A DNA stretch of 64,000 bases from the NCBI GenBank assembly GCA_020725525.1, contig DYEX01000127.1, forward strand, positions 62,001 through 126,000. The letters are read 5' to 3'. The notes under the pieces were generated by a model. The model was not told the origin of the DNA. It did no database searches and saw only the letters and a program-made list of their open reading frames with translations. The position numbers were made by a program, and so were the translations under genes. Origin of the DNA: Desulfovirgula sp. (lineage in GTDB: Bacteria > Bacillota > Desulfotomaculia > Desulfotomaculales > Desulfovirgulaceae). Every line of letters begins with the position of its first letter. The first letter of the stretch is position 1. This document shows positions 19,898 through 28,655 of this stretch, piece after piece.

Positions 19898-20118
19898 CAT
19901 CGGTCAAATTGTCCGAAGTGCGCCCGGCTGAAAAGGCCGGGCTTTTTCTTTTATAGGGGCCAGTTTTTCCGGCGGGGAGAAGGGGTGAGGACAGCCCGGG
20001 TGGCTGGCAGATACCCCACCGCTGTTGCTGTAAGAATCCCTAGTATGTTTTTCTTACCAGATTGGAGGAATTTGTCCAGTTATGATGAATAATCTGAAAA
20101 AAAGGGAGGTCAAGAATA

Positions 20119-20505
20119 GTGGATAATGCCTGTATTCAATCTTCGCACATTGGGCGTGTAACCCTTAGAAATGAGTATGTGGTCTATAAAGCAACGAATT
20201 TGCCTGATACATATATAGTGAAGAAGTATAGCAAGCATCAAGTATTTGAAAGTTATGTACCCGCAAGTAATGTAAAAACTCTTTACAATGCATTAAGGGG
20301 TAGATTAATAAGCATAAATGATGTTTGTGATGAATTTTCAAAAGGATTATTGCAAGGCTTAAAATTGCAATCTTTTCGTGATTGGAAACAGCGTTATGAA
20401 ATTCAAGATATTTTGGTTGTTATGTGTGCTTTAGGTTTAGCAACTGCAGAAAAACAGGGGAAAGGTTTTGTATATTGGATTAAAAGTGATAACGTTGTTT
20501 TATGA
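20119..20505 (+). CDS. hypothetical protein (AT-rich insert)
   Basis: 128 aa ORF, AT-rich relative to flanks. Confidence 0.6.
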   Translation: MDNACIQSSHIGRVTLRNEYVVYKATNLPDTYIVKKYSKHQVFESYVPASNVKTLYNALRGRLISINDVCDEFSKGLLQGLKLQSFRDWKQRYEIQDILVVMCALGLATAEKQGKGFVYWIKSDNVVL

Positions 20506-20540
20506 TGGTTTACAAAAGCCTAAATTAGGGAGGTAGGTAT

Positions 20541-21062
20541 ATGAGCACAATTACAGCACAAATACTGGTAGGCAAGGAACACCAAAATCATGGTGGCATT
20601 ATACCTTCACATGTTCTATATCTTACTGAGAATAGCAGACCAACATGGATTCTATTGCCTCATGACATTTTTTCAGGCCTGAAAGGTACAAAAATCAACA
20701 AAGTTGTATGGATTCCAACTGTAGATAAAATGCTAGAAGATGCTTTGCTGATGATTGGTTTAATAGTTCTAAAAGATGAACAGCTTTTAAAAATAGCAGA
20801 AGAAATCTTTCACGACGCATACTATACAATTGATAAGCCCCTAATGTTATATAATTATGATTTGGATTCACTATATGAAAGATGCAGAGCAATTAAAACT
20901 GATTGCAAGCTGGTCATAACAGTTCTCGATGGATCAACAATAAAGAGCCAGCTAAAAATCCTGGAAAAGTATAATAACTTTTATACAGAAGTTTGCATAA
21001 CGAGTTATTACAGAAGGTATTCTGTATGGAACGAATCTGTAGTAACTGGTGGAAATCTCTAA
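20541..21062 (+). CDS. hypothetical protein (AT-rich insert)
   Basis: 173 aa ORF with RBS ttagggaggtag, AT-rich. Confidence 0.6.
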   Translation: MSTITAQILVGKEHQNHGGIIPSHVLYLTENSRPTWILLPHDIFSGLKGTKINKVVWIPTVDKMLEDALLMIGLIVLKDEQLLKIAEEIFHDAYYTIDKPLMLYNYDLDSLYERCRAIKTDCKLVITVLDGSTIKSQLKILEKYNNFYTEVCITSYYRRYSVWNESVVTGGNL

Positions 21063-21111
21063 TATTCTAGATGAAAATGTCCCAGAAAAGGGTGAAAGAA
21101 AAGTTTTATTA

Positions 21112-21146
21112 AATCCGGCCTTTTGTGTGGCCGGCTTTTCTTTTTT
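21112..21146 (+). terminator. intrinsic terminator, copy 1 of a 35-nt identical repeat
   Basis: aatccggccttttgtgtggccggcttttctttttt. Confidence 0.8.
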
Positions 21147-21178
21147 ATAGAGCTTTTCGAGAAGGAGGTGAATATACC

Positions 21179-21577
21179 TTGCGCGGGAAAACTGTTTTTG
21201 CGCTGCTGCTGACCTTAACCGTCCTGGTGACTGCCGTCCCCGCCTGGGCCTACGAAGGCCCCGCGCCGTACACCACGCCCGGGGGCGTTTTCATGGTGCC
21301 CCTCCGGTGGGTGGCTGCGGCCAACGGCGCGGACCTGCTGGTGGGTGCTGACGGCAGCGTGGTGGTGACCGCCCGGAAGGTGGAACCGCCCGTACTGGAC
21401 GAGTTTTACCTGCCGGTCAGGCCGGGCAGGACGCTGGAGCGGGTGACCGTTTTCCGGGTCGGCCAGGCTAAAGCGTGGGTGAGGGGCGTGGAAATACCCA
21501 TGCCTGCGCCCGCCGAGGTCAGGGACGGCAGGCTCTTCGTGCCGGTGCAGTTCGCGCTGCTGGCCACGCGGATATAG
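21179..21577 (+). CDS. secreted copper-amine-oxidase-N (stalk)-like protein
   Basis: Signal peptide; GGVFMVPLRWVAAANGADLLVGADGSVVVTA and RDGRLFVPVQFA. Confidence 0.6.
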   Translation: MRGKTVFALLLTLTVLVTAVPAWAYEGPAPYTTPGGVFMVPLRWVAAANGADLLVGADGSVVVTARKVEPPVLDEFYLPVRPGRTLERVTVFRVGQAKAWVRGVEIPMPAPAEVRDGRLFVPVQFALLATRI

Positions 21578-21709
21578 CGGTGAGGCCCGTACGGAGCGAT
21601 TTCCGTGCGGGCCTCTTTGTTTTTGCGTGGGCCTATTTTTCCGGCGAGAAGGAGGGAGGAATAACCGGACCGGACGGCCCTGGAAACTTCACGAAAGGCC
21701 GTCACCATT

Positions 21710-22702
21710 TTGATGATCCCTTTTAAAAAGCAAGTACAAAAAGCGAAAGGAGTGGTTTACGTGAACCCCACTGTTATCCTGGAAAGCAGGACGCTGCGCG
21801 ACGAGCTTACGGCAAAAACTTATGTGCTGGAAAAGGTGAAATTCCTGCGGCTGTTGCCGGACAACCAGCACGCCACAACGGAGATGGTTGCTAATTATTA
21901 CGAGGTACCGGAAAAGACCGTACAATCAGTATTAAGGCGTCACCGGGACGAGTTTCTGACAGACGGGTACAAAGTATTTACCCGAAACGAGCTGTTTAAC
22001 CATCCAGATTTTGCCACCTTCACAATGAAGGCGGCAAATATTGCCAGTAAGTCCAGGCGTGTTGCTTTGTTTCCCCGCCGGGCCATCCTGCGTATGGGTA
22101 TGCTCCTGGAAGAATCTGAAGTGGCGGCGCAAGTCCGCACCTACCTGCTAGACGCTGAACACGTCACGACCGCCCAGGACCTGGACCGCGTGAAACTGGA
22201 GCTGGCTTTGCTGAAAGAAAAATATGCCTTCAAAGAGCTTGAGATCAGAGAGCTTCAATTGCAGGCTGAACGTGAGAAAAACCAGCGGCTGCTGGAGGCT
22301 GTGTTGAAGCTCCCGCTCCCCGCCGACTTCCAGAAGGCCGTTATTTCCCGCCTGGCCGGGCTGGAAGTCCAGCCGACGGTCAAATACTACGCCACGGAAG
22401 AGCTGGCCGGTAAGTTTACCTTCGAGTTTGGGACTAAGATTACCGGTATGAGGCTGGCGATGCTGGCGAAGGCCCACGGCGTCCGGCCCAACAAAGAGGC
22501 TGGGGAGATGGAGAACGAGTTTGCCGTGGTCAGCGTGGCCCCCGCCGTAAACAGAAAGACCGGCAGGGTCATCGAAGGTAAGGTTGTGGAGCAAATACTC
22601 TACAAAGAGGCTGCCGTGCCCGTCCTGCGCTCCCTGGTGCGGCAGTGGCTCGACACCCAACCGGTGAACCCCAGGAAGAAACCCAGAAAATCCGAGGCTT
22701 GA
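21710..22702 (+). CDS. phage antirepressor/regulator-like DNA-binding protein
   Basis: TTEMVANYYEVPEKTVQSVLRRHRDE HTH-like region, central coiled coil, conserved-looking C-terminus. Confidence 0.4.
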   Translation: MMIPFKKQVQKAKGVVYVNPTVILESRTLRDELTAKTYVLEKVKFLRLLPDNQHATTEMVANYYEVPEKTVQSVLRRHRDEFLTDGYKVFTRNELFNHPDFATFTMKAANIASKSRRVALFPRRAILRMGMLLEESEVAAQVRTYLLDAEHVTTAQDLDRVKLELALLKEKYAFKELEIRELQLQAEREKNQRLLEAVLKLPLPADFQKAVISRLAGLEVQPTVKYYATEELAGKFTFEFGTKITGMRLAMLAKAHGVRPNKEAGEMENEFAVVSVAPAVNRKTGRVIEGKVVEQILYKEAAVPVLRSLVRQWLDTQPVNPRKKPRKSEA

Positions 22703-22737
22703 ATCCGGCCTTTTGTGTGGCCGGCTTTTCTTTTTTT
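22702..22737 (+). terminator. intrinsic terminator, copy 2 of the 35-nt repeat
   Basis: aatccggccttttgtgtggccggcttttcttttttt. Confidence 0.8.
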
Positions 22738-22754
22738 GCGAGGGGGTGCCGACA

Positions 22755-23132
22755 GTGAAGCAGTTTCAGGACCGCATACAGGACCGCATGCGAGAGTTTT
22801 TGGACGCGGGGGACAGGGGGAAGGCCCTGCTCCTGGTGTACCGCGAAGTGTTTCACCCGCTCATATCCATCACTGTGGTCCTTCTTTGGGCGGCGTACTA
22901 CCACCTGCTGCCCTGGGGCTTCTGGACCAATATGCTGGTCTCCGGCATGGCGGCCAGTACGGCCAGCCCGCTGTTTCGGGCGTACATGGTCGCGGTGTGG
23001 GAGGCAGCGAAATGTGAAGGGGTGGACGTCCCGGCGCTTCTAGCCGGACTGGTGGAGCGGGTGCGGTCCGAGCGGGTCTCCGGTGTGGCGGCGGCCTTCG
23101 CGCTGCTGGTTTTTGTTTACTGGAGGTGGTGA
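22755..23132 (+). CDS. membrane protein
   Basis: GTG start after gagggggtg; hydrophobic segments. Confidence 0.5.
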   Translation: MKQFQDRIQDRMREFLDAGDRGKALLLVYREVFHPLISITVVLLWAAYYHLLPWGFWTNMLVSGMAASTASPLFRAYMVAVWEAAKCEGVDVPALLAGLVERVRSERVSGVAAAFALLVFVYWRW

Positions 23133-23347
23133 AGTTGAACCAGACGGCAGCGGTGATTAGCCTTATCAAACCCGGCTCCAGGGTGGCGGTTTTCTACCGG
23201 GACACAGGCTTATACCCAAAGACCTTTATCGGCACGGTGGAGAAGGTATACCCGAAATTTGCCGTTGTCCGGACTACCGGCGGCTATAGGACAACCGTTC
23301 ACGTGACGGACTACGGCCTGGTCAGGAAGGCGGGTGATACTGAATGA
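23126..23347 (+). CDS. hypothetical protein
   Basis: 73 aa ORF overlapping its neighbours by a few nt. Confidence 0.5.
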   Translation: MVKLNQTAAVISLIKPGSRVAVFYRDTGLYPKTFIGTVEKVYPKFAVVRTTGGYRTTVHVTDYGLVRKAGDTE

Positions 23348-23595
23348 AGTTGCCCTCCCTGACGTTCAAAGAACGGCAGGCCCTGGTGAAAGCCTTCGGC
23401 TCCAGCCTGCGGGGCCTGGGGTCTCCCGTGGTGGTGGGCAAAAACCGGGATGGCAAAACCTTCACCGTCCACTACCATCTGGGGCGAAGGCTGGACCGGC
23501 GGGAGGTGTCGGTCATGCTCAAGCGGCTGGGTGTAACGCCGGAAGAGTTTCTCCGGTGGTACAGGGGGAAGAAGTATGCTAGTACAAAACACTAG
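23344..23595 (+). CDS. hypothetical protein
   Basis: ATGA overlap with upstream ORF. Confidence 0.5.
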   Translation: MKLPSLTFKERQALVKAFGSSLRGLGSPVVVGKNRDGKTFTVHYHLGRRLDRREVSVMLKRLGVTPEEFLRWYRGKKYASTKH

Positions 23596-23597
23596 TA
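23577..23597. promoter_or_regulatory. 21-bp ACTAGT-type operator, copy 1
   Basis: tgctagtacaaaacactagta. Confidence 0.65.
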
Positions 23598-23604
23598 TCA
23601 GGAG

Positions 23605-24111
23605 GTGGGGAGGTTGGTGTTGTGCGACCCGAAGAAAATTGAACCGGGGATAATCTCTTCTAACAAGGCCCTGGCCGCGCTGGAGTTTTTGGAAAGCTGT
23701 GGGGGTGCCCCGGAATCCGCCGTGGCCCTGCTGTTCCCGCGCCACTACCGGAAGTCCCTGCGTATCTTGCGCGGCTCGGGCTACGCCCGGCGGTGCTGGA
23801 CGCCGGGGCAGGACCCTTTCTGGTGCCCGGTGACGTTCCCCGTGCCCAGGACAGTGGAAGAGTACGACGTTCGGTGCGCCCTGGGCTGGCTGGCGGCCAG
23901 GCTGGTGGAAGTGGGCGGGAGGCTGGAAGGGAGGCAGGCGGTGCTCCCGACCGGCAGGACGTACAGGGTATGCGTCTGGCCGGGGAAAATACCGGAAGGC
24001 CCGGCGCTGGTGGTGTCAGTGACCGGGGAGAAGCCGGGATCCGGGGACCTGTGGGCGGAATACGAATGCCTGAAGGAGAGGGGGTTAAGGGAATGTCTGA
24101 AAAGGATTTAA
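23605..24111 (+). CDS. hypothetical protein
   Basis: 168 aa ORF after caggaggtggg. Confidence 0.5.
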   Translation: MGRLVLCDPKKIEPGIISSNKALAALEFLESCGGAPESAVALLFPRHYRKSLRILRGSGYARRCWTPGQDPFWCPVTFPVPRTVEEYDVRCALGWLAARLVEVGGRLEGRQAVLPTGRTYRVCVWPGKIPEGPALVVSVTGEKPGSGDLWAEYECLKERGLRECLKRI

Positions 24112-24449
24112 GGCGGTGGGCGGTGGAAGTGCTGTGGTTCCTGGGCAGGGCGTACTGCCGCTTTGCCCTGGCGGTCCTGTACGCGGTGGCGGCGGCTGCC
24201 CTGGGCGGCATTATAGCGGCCCTTGCCCGCAGGGAAGCGGCGGAGACGGCCTTCCATCTGGCGTTCTGGCTGGGATGGGCGGCGTTTTGCCTGAGAGGCC
24301 CCTGTCCGGAAGAAGGCGAGGACAGGGAGGGTTATCTGTCCCAATTTGCGCTCCCGTGGCTGACCGGGACCGGCCTGGCGGCATGGGCGGTGGTACGCTG
24401 TGTTTTGCCTTATGCGGGCAAGGTATTAAAAGTATGGGGCCTGGCATAG
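24093..24449 (+). CDS. membrane protein
   Basis: ATG at 24093 in ORF-track frame 23793..24449; hydrophobic helices. Confidence 0.5.
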   Translation: MSEKDLRRWAVEVLWFLGRAYCRFALAVLYAVAAAALGGIIAALARREAAETAFHLAFWLGWAAFCLRGPCPEEGEDREGYLSQFALPWLTGTGLAAWAVVRCVLPYAGKVLKVWGLA

Positions 24450-24661
24450 TATAAAAATCAAGCAAAACTCCGGTTTTTTGCTTTTTCGTGTTTTGACTTT
24501 TTTGGGCTGAAGGGTATATAATTTTTTCAGTGTGATATGCTGGCCCTCCGGGGATGGAGGGAAAGGTTTTTGTTGCCTTCGAGAAGCCAAAAAGATGTCA
24601 CAATTATGACCACTACCGGAATAACGCCCGCGCACGCTGCAGCGGGCATTAAAATTCCCTG

Positions 24662-24690
24662 TTGACGGCTTTGATGAGCGGTGCTATAAT
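24662..24690 (+). promoter_or_regulatory. sigma-70-type promoter
   Basis: TTGACG, 17 bp spacer, TATAAT. Confidence 0.8.
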
Positions 24691-24696
24691 TGTTCG

Positions 24697-24955
24697 TGCC
24701 AGAACAATCCTTTTTGCGCCTGAGTGCGTATGCCCTTGTGAGGGCTTCCCGTTTACCGCTCTATAAGCGGTCAATGCTGGGACTTTTCCCGGCGAGGCTT
24801 CGGCCCGGTTGTGGCGGCAACCGCAAAACTTCCGCCTGTCGCAGGTGAAGGCAGCCGAACAGACCACTTGCGGCAAGCGTTCTCCGGCGGCTGTACGGGG
24901 AACGAAGGTTAACCAGGTGAGTTGAAGAGACGCCAGGAAAGGCGTCTTTTTGCTT
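24697..24955 (+). ncRNA. candidate structured noncoding RNA
   Basis: Strong promoter just upstream, several hairpins, ends in gacgccaggaaaggcgtctttttgctttt; no convincing plus-strand ORF. Confidence 0.55.
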
Positions 24956-25016
24956 TTGTCCGGCGGTATTTCCGGCCAAAAGGCCGGTAAATATACAAGC
25001 AGGCTTTCTCCCTCAG

Positions 25017-25076
25017 CCTGCGCCCTTTAAATCTCCTAAAGGAGGTGAACGGGGCGCAGGGGAGGGAGCCTGCGCC
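25017..25076 (+). promoter_or_regulatory. two-state leader motif, copy a
   Basis: CCTGCGCCC / GGGCGCAGG closing stem, CTCC/GGAG over the SD; alternative GGCGCAGG / CCTGCGCC; GTG at 25084. Confidence 0.6.
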
Positions 25077-25083
25077 GGAAGCG

Positions 25084-25197
25084 GTGGAAAAGACGCTGTT
25101 TCAAACTGCGGCTCTTGTCCTGGCAAGCTGGCACGCCCGTATGGCGATGTGGTTGGTGGTGATTAAAAGAGCCGCAGGAAAGATTGCCGGGGCGTAA
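25084..25197 (+). CDS. 37 aa hydrophobic peptide downstream of leader copy a
   Basis: (M)EKTLFQTAALVLASWHARMAMWLVVIKRAAGKIAGA; 7 nt after the downstream hairpin. Confidence 0.4.
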   Translation: MEKTLFQTAALVLASWHARMAMWLVVIKRAAGKIAGA

Positions 25198-25310
25198 GCC
25201 CCAATGAAGGCAATAACGGCCCAAACAGGAGAGTTCTCTACGGTGCGCGGTAGAGATTTCCGGCCTCCCCTGTTTCGGGCCGTTTTTGCGTTTACATAGA
25301 CACCAGGGGC

Positions 25311-25377
25311 GGCGGCCCCAGAAGTCATCTCATTCAAGGAGGTGATTGAAGGGGCCGCCAGCCGGAAGGCGCGCCCC
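25311..25377 (+). promoter_or_regulatory. two-state leader motif, copy b
   Basis: GGCGGCCCC / GGGGCCGCC; alternative GGGGCCGCC / GGCG(c)GCCCC; ATG at 25386. Confidence 0.65.
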
Positions 25378-25385
25378 GGTGTGTC

Positions 25386-25916
25386 ATGGAAGCATTGTTG
25401 GATCTTGTTTGGGACTATAGGAGGGGAGTTTACGTCAGCGAACGTCATGCCCCCCTGCGCTACCGGGCGCGGCGCTTCCTGGAAAAGCGGGTTGTTCCCG
25501 CTGCCAGGGAGATGGCCGCCACCGTAGCGGCCATAACCGGTACATGGGCGGTGACCTTTTTACTCCTGCTGGCCATCCTGGGCGATTTGAGCCAGCAAGG
25601 GGTAAAAAAGCTGGCCAGCCTGCCGCACCACCGCTACCTCAGCGCCGTGGAGCGCGGGGTTTTGCGCGGGTGCAGCGATTGGGAGAAGATCCTGTTTGCT
25701 ATTTTATTTGTCCTGCCCATCTCGGCGGCGTACATGGCTGCCGTGGCGGGGCTGTTCCTGCTGGCGGGAGTTTTCCTGCTGGCAGGTAGGGGCGCGAGGC
25801 AAGTCCTGGCCCGGTTCGGGCTGGACTGTGATGAAATAACCGGCCGTACGATTCGTGCCAGGAGACGCACTGCCCGGCGACACCGGCCTAGACCGGGGCA
25901 CCGCCGGGCCGCGTAG
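25386..25916 (+). CDS. membrane protein
   Basis: 176 aa with several hydrophobic helices. Confidence 0.6.
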   Translation: MEALLDLVWDYRRGVYVSERHAPLRYRARRFLEKRVVPAAREMAATVAAITGTWAVTFLLLLAILGDLSQQGVKKLASLPHHRYLSAVERGVLRGCSDWEKILFAILFVLPISAAYMAAVAGLFLLAGVFLLAGRGARQVLARFGLDCDEITGRTIRARRRTARRHRPRPGHRRAA

Positions 25917-25976
25917 CAAGCACCCCGCCCGACCGGGCGACACCGGATAAAACCGGGGCACCGCCCGGCGGCGGGG
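25872..25976. repeat. tandem nested inverted repeats
   Basis: gcccggcgacaccggcctagaccggggcaccgccgggc and ccccgcccgaccgggcgacaccggataaaaccggggcaccgcccggcggcgggg. Confidence 0.75.
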
Positions 25977-26061
25977 ACTCAGGCCGGGGAGTGAAATTGT
26001 GATGAAAGGCCGTTTGACGGCCTTAAAAGGTGACAAAAGTATGAAAGGAGATTGGTATAGT

Positions 26062-26577
26062 ATGGAAAAAGTGACATGCGTTGAATGCGGGAAGAGGGCG
26101 TGCAAGGATTTTGTGTTTGAGGACGGGACGGCATACTGCACCGCTTGCGCCAGGGAAAAAGGTTTTGCATGCCAATGCGGCCGTCCGGCTGTAGTAGACG
26201 TGCCTTCAGATGGCCCGAGATGTCGTTCTTGTCTGGCTGATCTCTACGGCTATGTATTTGCTGAGGAAGTAGAACTGGATGAGTTTAAACCAAAGAAAAA
26301 CTATTCTGTGGTAAGCGTGTACTTTGCGTATGCACACCATCACCTGGTCGTTCCGCCAAAGCAGCCGAAAGCAGTAACGGAGAAGTTGATCAACAAGCTG
26401 CGTGAAGCGCTTCGTGTGGACCGCGATCTGGTGCACGGGAAGGTACGGCAGGAGACCTGGCAGGGCATGGAGTTATTAGAAGAATGGGCAACTAGCTCTC
26501 CTGGCTCTCCTGTCCGGAAGTATTTCGGTGTTTTTGATGGTTCAACCGTGCAGGAGTATGTTCAGGAATATGTTTAA
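26062..26577 (+). CDS. zinc-finger hypothetical protein
   Basis: MEKVTCVECGKR..CTAC..CQCG..CRSC. Confidence 0.6.
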   Translation: MEKVTCVECGKRACKDFVFEDGTAYCTACAREKGFACQCGRPAVVDVPSDGPRCRSCLADLYGYVFAEEVELDEFKPKKNYSVVSVYFAYAHHHLVVPPKQPKAVTEKLINKLREALRVDRDLVHGKVRQETWQGMELLEEWATSSPGSPVRKYFGVFDGSTVQEYVQEYV

Positions 26578-26655
26578 AAAGTTGAGAGAGGCCGCCGCAG
26601 GCGAAAGTTAACCGCCCGGCGGCCTTAAATTTTAAATAATCCGGGAGGTATGAAT

Positions 26656-27279
26656 ATGCAGGATATTGTAAGTGCACTACTTGACACTACCGGGATAGGG
26701 TCTACCGCCCACCGTGCCTTTTCCGCGCGCTGCCGGATCTATGATCTGGACGCGCGGATAAAGGCCGCGGAAGCCGCCGTACCCCCGAACCAGCGGGCAA
26801 ACTCCCCGGAGCTGGCGAAGCTTCACCAGGAGCTCAACCAGGCCCGGGCCGAGTACGCCGCTTCGGAAGCCAGACTGGAGGCGTTAAAGGCCCGCCACGC
26901 CGGGGCCGTCGCGCTGGCAAACCTGCTGGCCGCGATGGTACAGGCCGGGCGGGACACCCAGGCGCTGGAGGCAGTCATAGCGGAGACGCTGGGCGGGAAG
27001 CAGGCGCAACCGGACCAGCAGGCACAGCCGGACGGCCAGGGGCAGAACGCCGGGGACGGCACGGAGACCGGCACCTTTAAGGTGCTGGAAGTCCGGTCCG
27101 GCAAGTCCCCCGGCGTCGTCAGGGCCTACTGCCAGGCCATAGACGGCACCAAACACGCCGTCTACGCCAAAAACGGCGCGGGCCAGGCCCTGGCCGGTGC
27201 GGTGGGCAAGCAGGTGGAAATTAAATACCGGCAGGGCGACAAGGGACTGATTGCCTTTAGCGTCCGCCTTGCCGGTTAG
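26656..27279 (+). CDS. coiled-coil hypothetical protein
   Basis: RBS ccgggaggt; long coiled coil then Gln/Pro-rich linker. Confidence 0.6.
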   Translation: MQDIVSALLDTTGIGSTAHRAFSARCRIYDLDARIKAAEAAVPPNQRANSPELAKLHQELNQARAEYAASEARLEALKARHAGAVALANLLAAMVQAGRDTQALEAVIAETLGGKQAQPDQQAQPDGQGQNAGDGTETGTFKVLEVRSGKSPGVVRAYCQAIDGTKHAVYAKNGAGQALAGAVGKQVEIKYRQGDKGLIAFSVRLAG

Positions 27280-27295
27280 ACCGGTCTGTGGTAGA

Positions 27296-27577
27296 ATGGA
27301 AGTGACGAAATTGCCTGTAATCTGTGAGTTTGCAGGGATCAAGATCTGCATGTACTATCACGACCACCTGCCGCCCCACGTCCACGTCCTGGCTCCCGGT
27401 TTCCAGGCGCTGGTTTCCATACCCGGCGGCGAGGTTCTGGCCGGGAAGCTGCCTGGAAAAATAAAGGACCGGGTTATCGACTGGGTGCGGGGAAACGGCA
27501 GGGAGCTGACGGAAAACTGGTATAGGGCGCAGAAGGGCGAACCCATCGTGAAGATGCGGCCGCCCCAGGAGAGGTGA
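27296..27577 (+). CDS. DUF4160-like protein
   Basis: IKICMYYHDHLPPHVHVLAPGFQALVSIPGGEVLAG. Confidence 0.75.
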   Translation: MEVTKLPVICEFAGIKICMYYHDHLPPHVHVLAPGFQALVSIPGGEVLAGKLPGKIKDRVIDWVRGNGRELTENWYRAQKGEPIVKMRPPQER

Positions 27578-27876
27578 TAAGTAACGTGTTTGGTCAGGGA
27601 GTGAAAAGCGTCCTCCACGCGGTCCGGAGCGCCTACCCGGTGGGGGACCGGTATCTTATCCTGGAGTTCGACGATGGGGAGTACAGGGTGGTCGATGTAA
27701 GGCCGTTTATGGTGGGGCCGGTCTTTGAGCCTTTAAAAGACAGGGCTTTCTTCCGACAGGTGAAGGTCGATGCCGAAACGGGGACCGTAACCTGGCCGAA
27801 TGACGCCGACCTCGATCCGGACGTGCTTTACGCGAAGAGCATACCGCTGGTGCTTCCCGAAGAGGCTTTTGCTTAA
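27574..27876 (+). CDS. DUF2442-like protein
   Basis: VGDRYLILEFDDGEYRVVDVRPFM..FRQVKVDAETGTVTWPNDADLDPDVLY. Confidence 0.75.
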   Translation: MISNVFGQGVKSVLHAVRSAYPVGDRYLILEFDDGEYRVVDVRPFMVGPVFEPLKDRAFFRQVKVDAETGTVTWPNDADLDPDVLYAKSIPLVLPEEAFA

Positions 27877-28048
27877 GCGGGAGACTGGAGAGGTCGATAT
27901 ACCGGATAAAAATGCTGGCCTTCCTTGCGGGTCAAACCGGCGTCTTGATCCTGGTGATGAGACTGCCGCTGGGCAAGCGGCAGAAACAAAAACCGTGAGC
28001 ATTTAAAGGCAACTCCCTTTTTTGAGGGGTTGCCTTTTATGTTTCCCA

Positions 28049-28120
28049 GGCGGCCCGGCCCGCCTCAAACTCACTTCAATCAGGGAGGTGAGAGGGGCGG
28101 GCCGCCGGGAGTCCGCCCTT
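28049..28120 (+). promoter_or_regulatory. two-state leader motif, copy c (radC)
   Basis: GGCGGCCCG / CGGGCCGCC, CTCAC / GTGAG over the SD; alternative AGGGGCGG / CCGCCCTT; ATG at 28127. Confidence 0.7.
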
Positions 28121-28126
28121 GTAATT

Positions 28127-28570
28127 ATGCCAGCGAAAAGAGTTAATATAGTATCCGTCCGTTTGGTAAGGGAATCCAGCGTGCCCTATGCGGCGCGCAG
28201 TGTAAACGGGCCGGAGGAAGCAGTGTTCATTCTCAGGCCTTTCCTGGAAGGTCAGGACAGGGAAAACTTCGTGATTCTCTGCCTTGACACAAAAAACAAG
28301 CCGACGGCCATTCATACGGTGTCAGTCGGTACGGTTAACAGCAGCCTGGTCCACCCCCGCGAGGTGTTCAAGGCTGCTATTCTGGCTAATGCATCGGCAA
28401 TCGTCCTGGCCCACAACCACCCCAGCGGCGACCCGACGCCGAGCAGTGAGGACAAAGAAGTTACCGCCCGGCTCAATCAGGCTGGAAAAATTTTGGGAAT
28501 AACGGTATTAGACCACCTGATTATTGGTCATAACGACTTTTTCAGTTTTGCAGGAAAAAGGTTGCTATGA
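28127..28570 (+). CDS. radC: RadC-family JAB-domain protein
   Basis: VGTVNSSLVHPREVFKAAILANASAIVLAHNHPSGDPTPSSEDKEVTARLNQAGKILGITVLDHLIIG. Confidence 0.93.
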   Translation: MPAKRVNIVSVRLVRESSVPYAARSVNGPEEAVFILRPFLEGQDRENFVILCLDTKNKPTAIHTVSVGTVNSSLVHPREVFKAAILANASAIVLAHNHPSGDPTPSSEDKEVTARLNQAGKILGITVLDHLIIGHNDFFSFAGKRLL

Positions 28571-28577
28571 TTACAAA

Positions 28578-28650
28578 GGCGGCCCGGCCCGCCTTCACCC
28601 AGAAATCTTTTCGAGGGGGTGATTGGGGCGGGCCGCCGGGGGCCTGCCCC
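28578..28650 (+). promoter_or_regulatory. two-state leader motif, copy d
   Basis: GGCGGCCCG / CGGGCCGCC; alternative GGGGCGGGCC / GGCCTGCCCC; ATG at 28656. Confidence 0.7.
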
Positions 28651-28655
28651 GCGAT

